Positions 25,508-34,157 of a stretch of DNA of 64,000 nucleotides are shown one piece after another (the first letter of the stretch is position 1; each line of letters starts with the position of its first letter). The notes under the pieces were generated by a model. It saw only the letters and a list, made by a program, of their open reading frames with translations. It ran no database searches and was not told the DNA's origin. The position numbers and the translations under genes were made by a program. This DNA comes from Flavobacterium defluvii (lineage in GTDB: Bacteria; Bacteroidota; Bacteroidia; Flavobacteriales; Flavobacteriaceae). The DNA is taken from NCBI RefSeq assembly GCF_900129555.1, contig NZ_FQWC01000007.1, forward strand, positions 124,001 to 188,000, read 5' to 3'.

Positions 25508-26821
25508 TTAAGCAGGTTCTCCGTATAAATCAAATTCTGTCGCTTCAATTATCTTGATATTAACAAATTCGCCGGTTTTTACATAATGTTTAGATGCATC
25601 AATTAATACTTCATTGTCTACATCCGGGCTGTCAAATTCCGTTCTTCCCACAAAATGAGCGCCTTCTTTTCTATCGATAATACATCTGAAAACTTTTCCA
25701 ACTTTTTCCTGATTCAGGTCCCATGAAATTTGAGATTGTAATTCCATAATCTCATTAGCTCTTGCTTGTTTTACATCATCCGGAACATCATCTTCCAGTA
25801 AATAAGCATGAGTATTTTCTTCATGAGAATAAGCAAAACATCCCATTCTGTCAAACTTCATTTCCTGAACAAACTCTTTCAAAATTTCAAAATCTTCCTG
25901 TGTTTCACCAGGATATCCAACAATCAGCGTAGTTCTAATTGCCATTCCAGGAACCGCAGCACGAAAATCTTTTAATAGCTGAGTTGTTTTAGCCTGAGTT
26001 GTACCGCGGCGCATAGATTTCAAAATAGTATCTGAGATATGTTGCAATGGAATATCAATATAATTACAAATCTTAGGTTCGCGTTTCATTAATTCCAAAA
26101 CATCCATCGGGAAACCAGTTGGATATGCATAATGTAAACGAATCCATTCAATTCCTTCAACTGCTGCTAAAGCTTCTAATAATTCTGCCAGATTTCTCTT
26201 TTTATAAAGATCTAAACCGTAATACGTTAAATCCTGTGCAATTAGTATTAATTCTTTAACGCCATTTTTAGCTAAACCTTGTGCTTCTTTAACTAATTTT
26301 TCAATTGGCTGAGAAACGTGAGAACCACGCATTAATGGAATTGCACAGAAACTGCAAGGTCTGTCGCAGCCTTCTGCAATTTTTAAATAAGCATAATTTT
26401 TAGGAGTTGTAGTCAATCGTTCTCCTAATAGTTCATGTTTATAATCGGCGCCAAGAGCTTTTAAAAGCTGAGGTAATTCAGTTGTGCCAAAATATTGATC
26501 AACATTTGGAATTTCTTTTTCCAAATCAGGTCTGTAACGTTCAGACAAACATCCGGTAACGAAAACTTTATCAACTAAACCTTTATCTTTTTTATCAGCA
26601 TATTCCAAAATCATGTTTACCGATTCTGCTTTTGCATTATCAATAAAACCACAAGTGTTAATTACAATAATGTTTCCTTCATCCTTTGGAGCTGCCTCGT
26701 GAGTAACTTCTTTTCCGTTTGCACGAAGCTGACCCATAAGTACTTCACTGTCATATACATTTTTTGAACACCCAAGAGTGATTACGTTAATTTTGTTCTT
26801 TTTTAAAGACTTGGTTCTCAT
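25508..26821 (-). CDS. rimO: Ribosomal protein S12 methylthiotransferase RimO
   Basis: Radical SAM enzyme that adds a methylthio group to an aspartate of ribosomal protein S12. It has 437 residues, normal for RimO. The N-terminal domain has the three cysteines of the second cluster (Cys18 in TLGCSKN, Cys57 in NTCGFI, Cys91 in TGCLSERY). The radical SAM motif is Cys152-x3-Cys156-x2-Cys159 in EGCDRPCSFCA. The SAM-binding core runs to about 365 and a TRAM domain closes the protein. MiaB is excluded by the TLGCSKN/NTCGFI pattern and length. Confidence 0.96.
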   Translation of the reverse strand: MRTKSLKKNKINVITLGCSKNVYDSEVLMGQLRANGKEVTHEAAPKDEGNIIVINTCGFIDNAKAESVNMILEYADKKDKGLVDKVFVTGCLSERYRPDLEKEIPNVDQYFGTTELPQLLKALGADYKHELLGERLTTTPKNYAYLKIAEGCDRPCSFCAIPLMRGSHVSQPIEKLVKEAQGLAKNGVKELILIAQDLTYYGLDLYKKRNLAELLEALAAVEGIEWIRLHYAYPTGFPMDVLELMKREPKICNYIDIPLQHISDTILKSMRRGTTQAKTTQLLKDFRAAVPGMAIRTTLIVGYPGETQEDFEILKEFVQEMKFDRMGCFAYSHEENTHAYLLEDDVPDDVKQARANEIMELQSQISWDLNQEKVGKVFRCIIDRKEGAHFVGRTEFDSPDVDNEVLIDASKHYVKTGEFVNIKIIEATEFDLYGEPA

Positions 26822-26930
26822 ACTTTTATAAATTGGAGTGCAAAATTACACTTTTTTATTCAAACACCGCTTTTTTCAGTTTCTTTTAGATGTTTTTTAT
26901 GAAAGAGTTTGCTAATTATTTTATGCCAAA

Positions 26931-26963
26931 AAAAATCCGCCAAGTTACACCTGACGGACTTTT
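26931..26963 (-). terminator. Terminator after FadL-like gene
   Basis: On the minus strand, AGTCCGTCAGG pairs imperfectly with CTTGGCGGATT over a 5-base loop and is followed by a T-run. It lies 23 bases past the stop of the 26986-28488 gene. Confidence 0.7.
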
Positions 26964-26985
26964 CCATTCATCTATTTAATTTTAA

Positions 26986-28488
26986 TTACAATTCAAATAA
27001 TAAAGTCAAAGAAACATTATTTAATTTAGAGGTAATGTTAGCTCCGTCAGTAAACCCAGTGGCAAAGAAGCCCTGATTTGATTTTCTTTCTAAATAAGAA
27101 TAAGCTAGATCTAATTTGGTTGCTCCAAAGTTATATCCTAAACCTCCGGAATAGCTGTTTAAATCTCCAATTGTAGTTCCGTTTTTATAAGGACTTCCTT
27201 CAAAGCGATATCCACCGCGTAAGCTTAATCGGTTTATTTTGAATTCTGCCCCAACTCTCAATTCTCCATTTGTGGTTAATTGATTGCTCATGTCTGAATT
27301 TAATTGTCTAAAACCTGAGTCGCTAGTTGGTCTAAATTTGGTGTTGCTATAGTCTTTTATTGAGTAGTCTACGCTAATTAAACCTGATTTGCCAAATACA
27401 TACGCACCGCTAAAAGTAAATTTTCCAGGTGTTTGCAGAGAGTAAGAGTCGTAAACATTTACGACATCAGGGTTTACATTTTTGTATAGTTCTGGTCCGC
27501 CATTTGCTTGTCTTGTAGTATAAAGACTTTGTGAAACTTCATCATACAATTCATACCATGTATTTGATTCATAAGCTAAACCAAGTCTGAACTCTTCAGT
27601 AACTTTTGCAATTGCACCTAATTGGAAAGAAAATCCATTTCCATAAGTATAAAGTTCATTATTGAAACGAAGATTGGAAATTGTAGGGGTGGGTTCTAGT
27701 GGATTAGAATTGTCTTCATAAAAACTACTTGATCTTCTATAGTCAGTAATATGAACGTTTAAATTAGCTCCTAAGTAAATACGATCTCTATATGAAGTTG
27801 CTATGTTAAAACTTGCCTTACTATTGTAGCCTCTAGTGTAAACTTCATTTTCATGATAGTAATTTCCTCCTGCAGGAACATTTGAGGTGTATTGAGTGTT
27901 ATTGTTGTTGTCGGCAACAGGATTTATTACAAAACCTTGGTAGCCAAAATAAGCTTGTTGTTCATCATAAAACTGATCTCTGTAAGGAATGTTTGTTATG
28001 TCACCCAGAGGTATTCCATTGGCATAAGCTAAAAAATAACGATCAATAGAGTTTGTTGGGTTTGTTCCTGCAGAAAATACATTGTTATTGAAATTATTTG
28101 TATTCTCATAACTTGCTCCAATAGCTATTTTATTCCAGCCGTTATTTGGGTTTCTATCCTTAAAAACAAAAACTCCGCCAGCTTGGTTTAGAATAAAAGA
28201 ATTGTCTTTGTCTGAAGTTTGAGTTCCAAAATAGTTAGAATTGTTCTTAATATTTTGATTGCTTAAAGTTATTCCAACCTGATTATTGTTAAAAATTGCT
28301 GATCCAGCCGGATTTACTGAAATTGCTGACAAATCTCCGCCAACAGCTCCGAATGCTCCACTCATAGCTCTAAATCTTGCGGTTCCGGTTATGTTGTCTT
28401 GTGCAAAACGAACAGCATCAGAAACTTCCTGAGAATATGACGCGCTGAAAGTTAGCCCAGTAATTAAAAGGAAAAATATTTTTTTCAT
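26986..28488 (-). CDS. OmpP1/FadL-family outer-membrane transporter
   Basis: Outer-membrane barrel of 500 residues in the FadL/TodX family, which moves hydrophobic compounds across the outer membrane. The signal peptide ends SASYSQ. The mature N-terminus (VSDAVRFAQDNITGTARFRAMSGAFGAVGGDLSAISVNPAGSAI, split here at about 23-67) is the typical hatch region with the conserved NPAG motif. About 14 amphipathic strands follow, and the protein ends in LLFEL. It precedes the rimO transcript in the same direction but has its own terminator. Substrate unknown. Confidence 0.88.
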   Translation of the reverse strand: MKKIFFLLITGLTFSASYSQEVSDAVRFAQDNITGTARFRAMSGAFGAVGGDLSAISVNPAGSAIFNNNQVGITLSNQNIKNNSNYFGTQTSDKDNSFILNQAGGVFVFKDRNPNNGWNKIAIGASYENTNNFNNNVFSAGTNPTNSIDRYFLAYANGIPLGDITNIPYRDQFYDEQQAYFGYQGFVINPVADNNNNTQYTSNVPAGGNYYHENEVYTRGYNSKASFNIATSYRDRIYLGANLNVHITDYRRSSSFYEDNSNPLEPTPTISNLRFNNELYTYGNGFSFQLGAIAKVTEEFRLGLAYESNTWYELYDEVSQSLYTTRQANGGPELYKNVNPDVVNVYDSYSLQTPGKFTFSGAYVFGKSGLISVDYSIKDYSNTKFRPTSDSGFRQLNSDMSNQLTTNGELRVGAEFKINRLSLRGGYRFEGSPYKNGTTIGDLNSYSGGLGYNFGATKLDLAYSYLERKSNQGFFATGFTDGANITSKLNNVSLTLLFEL

Positions 28489-28539
28489 TTGGGTAAGTTT
28501 TTAATGTCTTTTTATTAGATGTTCAAAAGAAGGAAAATG

Positions 28540-29508
28540 TTACCTTCTTCCGCCTCCTCCGCCTCCGTAGGATCTTCCACCGCCTCCGCCGCCGGATGAT
28601 CTCATGCTTCCGCCTCCACTGTTCATAGAGCGTGATGGGCTAGGAGAGTAAGTTCTTGATGGACTGCTGTTGTTATTGTTGTAGTTATAACTTCTGTTAG
28701 TTGCCGAACTTGATCTTCTGTTAGAATAATCGTAGCTGTTATTTTGACCTTGAGAATAACTTCTTCTATTTGTAAAAGTAGGACTGGAGTTGTAAGTTCC
28801 TCCGTTTATAGAAGAGCTTCTTCTGTAGTCAGAAAAGCTATTTCTGCTTGTGTAATTTCTGTTTGAATTGTAGTAGCTTCCTCTATTTGTATAGTTTCTG
28901 CTGTTTACGTAGTTTCTGTTATAAGCATAATTTCTGCCGCCGTAGTAAGCTGCTGATCCTCTTCTTCCATAACTGTAAGAGTAATTTCTGTAATAACCGC
29001 CCCAGTAGCCAGGATATCCCCATCCAGGTCCCCAATACCCTGGGTATCCCCAAGCGTATCCAGGATAGCCCCAGCCCCAATAGCTGCCCCAGTATCCGCC
29101 ATATCCCCATCCGTAATAAGGGTATCCCCATCCGAATCCGAATGACCATGTTGGGTCAGAATAAACGTTTACAGAAACATCAGAATTACTGCTTCCCCAT
29201 GCCGGGTAAGAAGCAACAGCTGCGGTCTGTGTGCTGTCGCTTTCAGAATAATTGCCATAATTGTCTACATCTGTAAAAATTTCTGTTGGCTGATTATCAT
29301 CCTGAAGAGATCTGAAATAATCTTTATATTGATTGTTTGTGTTTGTGGTATTTGATTGCGCGTATCTGTTGGTAGAGTTACCATAAACACCATCGTTGTC
29401 CTGATATGATGTATTTTGGTAAGAACCACACGATGCTAACAGAAAACTCAGTAATCCAATTAAGTAAAAATGACTTGAGTTTTGGCGGAGAGTAATATTA
29501 GTTTTCAT
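28540..29508 (-). CDS. Gly/Tyr/Trp-rich lipoprotein of unknown function
   Basis: Lipoprotein of 322 residues with lipobox LASC (Cys27). After an acidic, Asn/Asp-rich stretch comes a run of WGYPGY and GYWG repeats (about 122-172) with extreme Trp, Tyr, Gly and Pro content, then an Arg/Asn/Ser/Tyr-rich section (about 173-290) and a Gly/Arg tail with GGGGG blocks. No domain was recognised. Similar flavobacterial proteins have been loosely labelled vitellogenin-like because of composition only. It may be an adhesive or matrix-interacting surface protein, but this is speculation. It is divergent from proS and 51 bases before the FadL-like gene. Confidence 0.75.
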   Translation of the reverse strand: MKTNITLRQNSSHFYLIGLLSFLLASCGSYQNTSYQDNDGVYGNSTNRYAQSNTTNTNNQYKDYFRSLQDDNQPTEIFTDVDNYGNYSESDSTQTAAVASYPAWGSSNSDVSVNVYSDPTWSFGFGWGYPYYGWGYGGYWGSYWGWGYPGYAWGYPGYWGPGWGYPGYWGGYYRNYSYSYGRRGSAAYYGGRNYAYNRNYVNSRNYTNRGSYYNSNRNYTSRNSFSDYRRSSSINGGTYNSSPTFTNRRSYSQGQNNSYDYSNRRSSSATNRSYNYNNNNSSPSRTYSPSPSRSMNSGGGSMRSSGGGGGGRSYGGGGGGRR

Positions 29509-29609
29509 ATCTGTGGTGTTTTTTATTGTTGCACATTACAAAAATAGTTAGTTTTGTCAAACTATTTAGTTAAAATTATTAAAACAAAATTTGTGCCAAA
29601 CTATATAAT

Positions 29610-31088
29610 ATGAGTAAGAACCTTACTACACGATCAGAAGATTATTCTAAATGGTATAATGAGCTGGTTGTTAAAGCAGATTTAGCTGAAAATTCAGGAG
29701 TTAGAGGATGTATGGTGATCAAACCATACGGCTATGCAATTTGGGAAAAGATGCAGGCAGAGTTAGATAGAATGTTTAAAGAAACAGGACATCAAAATGC
29801 TTATTTCCCTTTATTTGTGCCGAAGAGTATGTTTGAGGCTGAGGAAAAAAATGCAGAAGGATTTGCAAAAGAATGCGCTGTTGTAACGCATTACAGATTA
29901 AAGAATGATGAGGAAAGACCTGGGAAATTAATGGTTGATCCAAATGCTAAACTTGAAGAAGAACTGATTGTTCGTCCCACAAGTGAGGCAATTATCTGGT
30001 CTACATATAAAGGATGGGTGCAGTCATATAGAGATTTACCTTTACTTATTAATCAATGGGCAAATGTGGTGCGTTGGGAAATGCGTACACGTTTGTTTTT
30101 AAGAACAGCAGAATTTTTGTGGCAGGAAGGGCATACGGCTCATGCAACAAAAGGTGAGGCATTAGAAGAGTCTGAAAAAATGATGAATGTCTATGCAGAT
30201 TTTGCTGAAAACTTTATGGCGATTCCGGTTGTAAAAGGTTTTAAAACTGAGAGCGAGCGTTTTGCTGGTGCTGATGAAACGTATTGTATTGAAGCATTAA
30301 TGCAGGATGGAAAGGCATTACAGGCTGGAACTTCTCACTTTTTGGGTCAGAACTTTGCAAAAGCTTTTGATGTGAAGTTTGCTAATGCTGAAGGAAAACA
30401 AGAACATGTTTGGGGAACTTCGTGGGGAGTTTCTACCCGTTTGATGGGTGCATTAATTATGACACATTCTGATGATCAGGGATTGGTCCTGCCTCCAAAC
30501 CTTGCGCCAATACAAGTTGTAATTGTTCCTATTCATAAAACAGATGAGCAGCTTGCTGAAATTACCACAGCTGTAAATGAATTAACTGCTAAGTTGAGAA
30601 AACTTAGGATTTCAGTTAAATATGATGACAGAACAACTCAAAAACCGGGATTCAAATTTGCGGAATGGGAATTAAAAGGAGTTCCTGTTAGAATTGCTGT
30701 TGGTCCAAAAGATTTAGAGAACGGAACTTTTGAGGTTGCAAGACGTGATAATTTGACAAAAGAGGTTGTTTCTGCTGAAAAAATTGTAGAACATGTAAAT
30801 AATCTATTAGAGCAAATCCAAACAGATTTATTTGACAGAGCATTAAATTACCGAAACACTCATATTACGGAAGTAAATAATTTTGAGGAATTTAAGCAGG
30901 TTTTGGAAGGAAAAGGAGGGTTCATTTCGGCTCATTGGGATGGAACTGCTGCTACTGAAGAAAAGATAAAAGATTTGACAAAAGCGACGATTCGATGCAT
31001 TCCTTTAGATGCTGTTGAAGAGGCGGGAACCTGTGTGTTTACTGGGAATCCTTCTTCTAAAAGAGTGCTTTTTGCGAAGGCGTATTAA
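29610..31088 (+). CDS. proS: Prolyl-tRNA synthetase, archaeal/eukaryotic type
   Basis: Charges tRNA-Pro with proline. At 492 residues it is the short type lacking the bacterial insertion (editing) domain. Class II motifs are visible: motif 2 around [22 protein letters not shown] (split over about 148-169), the proline-binding TSEAIIW, and [14 protein letters not shown] with GTSWGVSTR (motif 3 region). The anticodon-binding domain lies at about 290-395, and the C-terminal zinc-domain-like part ends with FAKAY, the characteristic terminal tyrosine. Type 3 ProRS is usual in Bacteroidota. Confidence 0.97.
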   Translation: MSKNLTTRSEDYSKWYNELVVKADLAENSGVRGCMVIKPYGYAIWEKMQAELDRMFKETGHQNAYFPLFVPKSMFEAEEKNAEGFAKECAVVTHYRLKNDEERPGKLMVDPNAKLEEELIVRPTSEAIIWSTYKGWVQSYRDLPLLINQWANVVRWEMRTRLFLRTAEFLWQEGHTAHATKGEALEESEKMMNVYADFAENFMAIPVVKGFKTESERFAGADETYCIEALMQDGKALQAGTSHFLGQNFAKAFDVKFANAEGKQEHVWGTSWGVSTRLMGALIMTHSDDQGLVLPPNLAPIQVVIVPIHKTDEQLAEITTAVNELTAKLRKLRISVKYDDRTTQKPGFKFAEWELKGVPVRIAVGPKDLENGTFEVARRDNLTKEVVSAEKIVEHVNNLLEQIQTDLFDRALNYRNTHITEVNNFEEFKQVLEGKGGFISAHWDGTAATEEKIKDLTKATIRCIPLDAVEEAGTCVFTGNPSSKRVLFAKAY

Positions 31089-31116
31089 AAAATTATATAT
31101 TTTTTTGTGTTAGGTG

Positions 31117-31146
31117 TTGCGCAAATAAAAAATAGATGTATCTTTG
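31117..31146 (+). promoter_or_regulatory. Promoter of the tRNA-Glu genes
   Basis: TTG (31117-31119), 19 bases, then TATCTTTG (31139-31146): a textbook Bacteroidota housekeeping promoter (TTG - TAnnTTTG). It lies 20 bases before the mature tRNA start. Confidence 0.8.
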
Positions 31147-31166
31147 CATCCGCAATACAGAAGCGC

Positions 31167-31238
31167 GGTCCGTTCGTCTATCGGTTAGGACGCCAGGTTT
31201 TCATCCTGGTAAGGGGGGTTCGATTCCCCCACGGACTA
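31167..31238 (+). tRNA. tRNA-Glu (anticodon TTC)
   Basis: Full cloverleaf: the acceptor GGTCCGT pairs with ACGGACT (first pair G-T), D-arm with GGTTAGGA, anticodon stem CCAGG/CCTGG with loop TTTTCAT (anticodon TTC), T-arm GGGGG TTCGATT CCCCC, discriminator A. CCA is not encoded. Length is 72 bases to the discriminator. Confidence 0.96.
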
Positions 31239-31283
31239 CAAGTTATATTACATGTTGAAAAGTTTCCAACTTAGGAGAATTTA

Positions 31284-31355
31284 GGTCCGTTCGTCTAGGG
31301 GTTAGGACGCCAGGTTTTCATCCTGGTAACAGGGGTTCGATTCCCCTACGGACTA
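31284..31355 (+). tRNA. tRNA-Glu (anticodon TTC), second copy
   Basis: Identical acceptor and anticodon arms to the first copy 45 bases upstream, but the D-arm (TAGGGGTTAGGA) and T stem (AGGGG/CCCCT) differ. It is probably cotranscribed with the first from the promoter at 31117-31146. The region from here to rpsT (31356-31508) holds an AT-rich hairpin (AAAATAAAAA at 31382, TTTTTATTTT at 31404) and no ORF. Confidence 0.96.
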
Positions 31356-31508
31356 CAAAATTAGTTGTAAATAAGTTTTGTAAAATAAAAATTGGTGTCT
31401 CGGTTTTTATTTTATTAGTTAAAACCAAAGTGATTGTTTTGCAATTGTGGGAGGTTTTTCTTTTTTAACTAGTATTTATAATAATTATTACATCTAAAAT
31501 TAAAGAAA

Positions 31509-31760
31509 ATGGCAAATCATAAGTCAGCATTAAAAAGAATCAGAAGTAACGAAAAGAGAAGAGTTCTTAACAGATATCAACATAAAACTACTCGTAATGC
31601 TATTAAAGCATTAAGATTAGCTACTGATAAAGCTGATGCTACTGCAAAATTATCAACTGTAATTTCTATGATTGATAAATTAGCTAAAAAGAACATCATT
31701 CATGATAATAAAGCTTCTAACTTGAAGTCTAAATTAACTAAACATGTTGCTAAATTGTAA
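31509..31760 (+). CDS. rpsT: Ribosomal protein S20
   Basis: Primary 16S rRNA-binding protein of the small subunit. It has 83 residues, basic and helical, with the standard opening [18 protein letters not shown] and RNAIKALR. Length and composition are normal. A strong terminator follows 24 bases after the stop codon. Confidence 0.97.
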   Translation: MANHKSALKRIRSNEKRRVLNRYQHKTTRNAIKALRLATDKADATAKLSTVISMIDKLAKKNIIHDNKASNLKSKLTKHVAKL

Positions 31761-31784
31761 TTAATTACAATATGCTAAATATAT

Positions 31785-31812
31785 AAAAGTCCTCTTTTAG
31801 AGGACTTTTTTT
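31785..31812 (+). terminator. Rho-independent terminator of rpsT
   Basis: AAAAGTCCTC / GAGGACTTTT, a 10-bp perfect stem with a 5-base loop and a following T-run. Confidence 0.9.
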
Positions 31813-31863
31813 GTTTATATCTGTATGGAAAAACTCAATTTTAAAATCCCCTCAGGAATTTAA

Positions 31864-32274
31864 TTACATAATTTTCTTTTTAAGGTATTCCAGCATTGCC
31901 TGTGTAATTGGCTTTGAAAGGAAGTCTATTATAATTGGATATTTTTTTGCTTTCATTAAATCTTCGGGATCTATAGTAGATGAAAGTACTATTACTTTGG
32001 CAGAATTGAATTCTGCGTAAGCATCTGAAGTAAAGTGGTCTAAAAATTCCCAGCCTCCCATAACGGGCATATTTAAATCTAAAAAAATCAGTTCGGGTTT
32101 TTTGCTTACTTTGTTTTTGTTATTGGTGTATTTTAAAGTATTAAAATGATGTAGTGCTTCTTCGCCGTTTTGAGCTGTAATAATTTCACGAGAAAACGAA
32201 GATTTTAAAATTACTTTTTTGCAAAGCATCAATGTAATTGGATCATCGTCAATACATAAAATTTGCTCAAGCAT
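31864..32274 (-). CDS. Single-domain response regulator (CheY-like)
   Basis: Receiver domain alone, 136 residues. Acidic pocket Asp9/Asp10/Asp11 (CIDDDP), phosphoacceptor Asp66 in FLDLNMP, Ser/Thr switch around 98-100 (LSST), and Lys121 in SKP are all present, so it should be phosphorylated. No output domain. It begins 5 bases after the end of the PAS histidine kinase gene, so the two are cotranscribed and probably cognate. Output must be by protein-protein interaction. Confidence 0.93.
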   Translation of the reverse strand: MLEQILCIDDDPITLMLCKKVILKSSFSREIITAQNGEEALHHFNTLKYTNNKNKVSKKPELIFLDLNMPVMGGWEFLDHFTSDAYAEFNSAKVIVLSSTIDPEDLMKAKKYPIIIDFLSKPITQAMLEYLKKKIM

Positions 32275-32279
32275 ACGTG

Positions 32280-33989
32280 TTAGTTTTTAAATGTTATGGT
32301 AAATGTGGTGCCTTTGTTTACTTCGCTGTCAATACTAATTGTTCCTCCCATGGTTTCTACCTGAGATTTTACAAGATACAAACCTAGTCCTTTACTGTCG
32401 GGATAATTGTGAAATCTTTGATAAAGCCCAAAAACTTTGTCTCGGTTTCTTTCTAAATCAATCCCTATTCCATTGTCTTTAAATGTTATAATAGCTTGAT
32501 TTTCTATTTGTTCAGCGGTAATAGATATTTTTAATTTTCTGTTTTCTGATTTGTATTTTATTGAATTAGTCAGTAGGTTAAGTAAAATGCTTTCAATATA
32601 CGCTTTGTTAATATTTAGCAAAGGTACTTTATCAAACTTTAATTTGATAATTGGTTTATGTAATTCGATTTGAAAAGATAACTGACTGAAAACATTCTCA
32701 AAAACTTCTTTTAAAGAAACTTCTTCTTTTTGCATAGAAGGATTGTCTTTTATTATAATGACTTTTACCAAATCATTTATGGTTTCATTTAATAAATGAG
32801 TAGATTTGGTAAAACCAGCCAGAATTTCTTCAAGTTCTTCATCTTCAATTGGGATATCTTCTATAAGATTTAAGAGACCGATTAAATTAGATAATGGCGC
32901 TCGAAGATTATGGGAGGTAATGTATGAGAATTGTTTTAAATCTTTATTGTTTTGGGTTAATTCACGGATAAGATGTTCTTTTTCAGTTTCTAGCTTCTTT
33001 TCATCCGTAATGTCTCTTTGAATAGAAATCCAGTGTGTGATTACACCTTCATTATTAAAAATTGGAATCATGGCAAAACGAACCCAATATTCTTCTTGTG
33101 TTTTGGTGTACGTTATGGTTTCGATTACACATTCTTCTTCGTTTTCAATGGCTCTTAAAAGCTTTTTTAATTCTTCAGAATCAGATTTTGGACCTTTAAA
33201 TATATTAGTAGATTTTCCAATAATTTCATTTGATTCGTAGCCCGACATTTGAGAAAATGCAGGGTTAACGTAAACAATTTTGGGTATTTTATGATCTTTA
33301 GAGTTTGCCTCTGTAATTAAAATGGAATCTTTAGATTGTGTAATTACTGTTTCTAATAATTTTAATCGCTGTTCTTCTTCCTTTTGTTTGGTGATGTCCT
33401 GAATAGCCCCGATCATTCTGATGGCTCTTCCATTTTCATCTTTTAATAAAAAACCTCTGTCTAAAACATATTTATAAGTTCCATCGGCGCATTTAAATCG
33501 GTATTGATCCTGCCATTTTTCGGTTTTTTGCTCAATAAAAGAGTATAATTTAATAGACATTCTGATGCTGTCTTCGGGATGAATTTTGTCAAACCACCAT
33601 TTTGAAGTTTTTCCAACTTCTTCGGGATTATAACCGAAAACACTTTCAATTCCCTTGTTCCAATTTATCTTGTCTTCCTGTATTTTCCAGTCCCAAATTG
33701 TATCGCTTGTTGCCTTTGCTACAATGTCGTATTTTTCATTAGATTCCTTAATTTCTTCATTCGTTTTTTTTAATTTTTTAAAAACAGAAATATTTTTGCT
33801 TTCATTTTTTGCTAATATGTATCTGAAAATGAATGCTGTAGTTATTATGAAAAAAACGTCTTTTAGAAAAAACAAATAAGAATATCTGGTTTCAAAAAAG
33901 TACTTAGTAAGTAGATTATGGCAGATGATTGCCATAATTAACGATATGATAACGTAAACGAGAGTAATTTTGAGAGTTTTACTTTTCAT
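32280..33989 (-). CDS. Membrane PAS-PAS sensor histidine kinase
   Basis: Hybrid-free sensor kinase of 569 residues. Two membrane helices (about 8-27 and 38-60) are followed by a short coiled coil, PAS1 (about 86-202, PAS_3 type with QDITKQKEEE), PAS2 (about 208-330), HisKA with the phosphoacceptor His360 in YITSHNLRAP, and HATPase_c with NLLTNSIKYK, DNGIGID and GLGLYLV. PAS2 resembles a LOV domain (VNPAFSQMSGY, GKSTNIFKGP, SIQRDITDEKK) but has Thr261 where LOV domains carry the photoactive cysteine. The response regulator follows immediately. Signal unknown. Confidence 0.93.
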   Translation of the reverse strand: MKSKTLKITLVYVIISLIMAIICHNLLTKYFFETRYSYLFFLKDVFFIITTAFIFRYILAKNESKNISVFKKLKKTNEEIKESNEKYDIVAKATSDTIWDWKIQEDKINWNKGIESVFGYNPEEVGKTSKWWFDKIHPEDSIRMSIKLYSFIEQKTEKWQDQYRFKCADGTYKYVLDRGFLLKDENGRAIRMIGAIQDITKQKEEEQRLKLLETVITQSKDSILITEANSKDHKIPKIVYVNPAFSQMSGYESNEIIGKSTNIFKGPKSDSEELKKLLRAIENEEECVIETITYTKTQEEYWVRFAMIPIFNNEGVITHWISIQRDITDEKKLETEKEHLIRELTQNNKDLKQFSYITSHNLRAPLSNLIGLLNLIEDIPIEDEELEEILAGFTKSTHLLNETINDLVKVIIIKDNPSMQKEEVSLKEVFENVFSQLSFQIELHKPIIKLKFDKVPLLNINKAYIESILLNLLTNSIKYKSENRKLKISITAEQIENQAIITFKDNGIGIDLERNRDKVFGLYQRFHNYPDSKGLGLYLVKSQVETMGGTISIDSEVNKGTTFTITFKN

Positions 33990-34130
33990 TACTCAAATAT
34001 AGTTAAATTAACTATAACTAAACAATATGTAAAGTTCATTTTAGGTCTTAAAATAATACTGATTTAATGAACTAATTCGTTGTATATACGATAACTATCG
34101 CAGAAACGTTTTTTTTATCAAAATAAAGTG

Positions 34131-34138
34131 TACTTTTG
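34131..34138 (+). promoter_or_regulatory. -7 box of typA
   Basis: TACTTTTG matches TAnnTTTG and lies 20 bases before the typA start. No clear TTG was found at the -33 position, only a T-run. Confidence 0.55.
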
Positions 34139-34157
34139 CACCCATTAAAAATAACAA

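Noticed and set aside
28848..29276. 142-codon plus-strand frame over the Gly/Tyr/Trp-rich gene
   Set aside because: It is the antisense of a low-complexity coding region; its Cys/Ser/Pro/Ile-rich product is the expected artefact, and the minus-strand gene has a clear lipoprotein signal.
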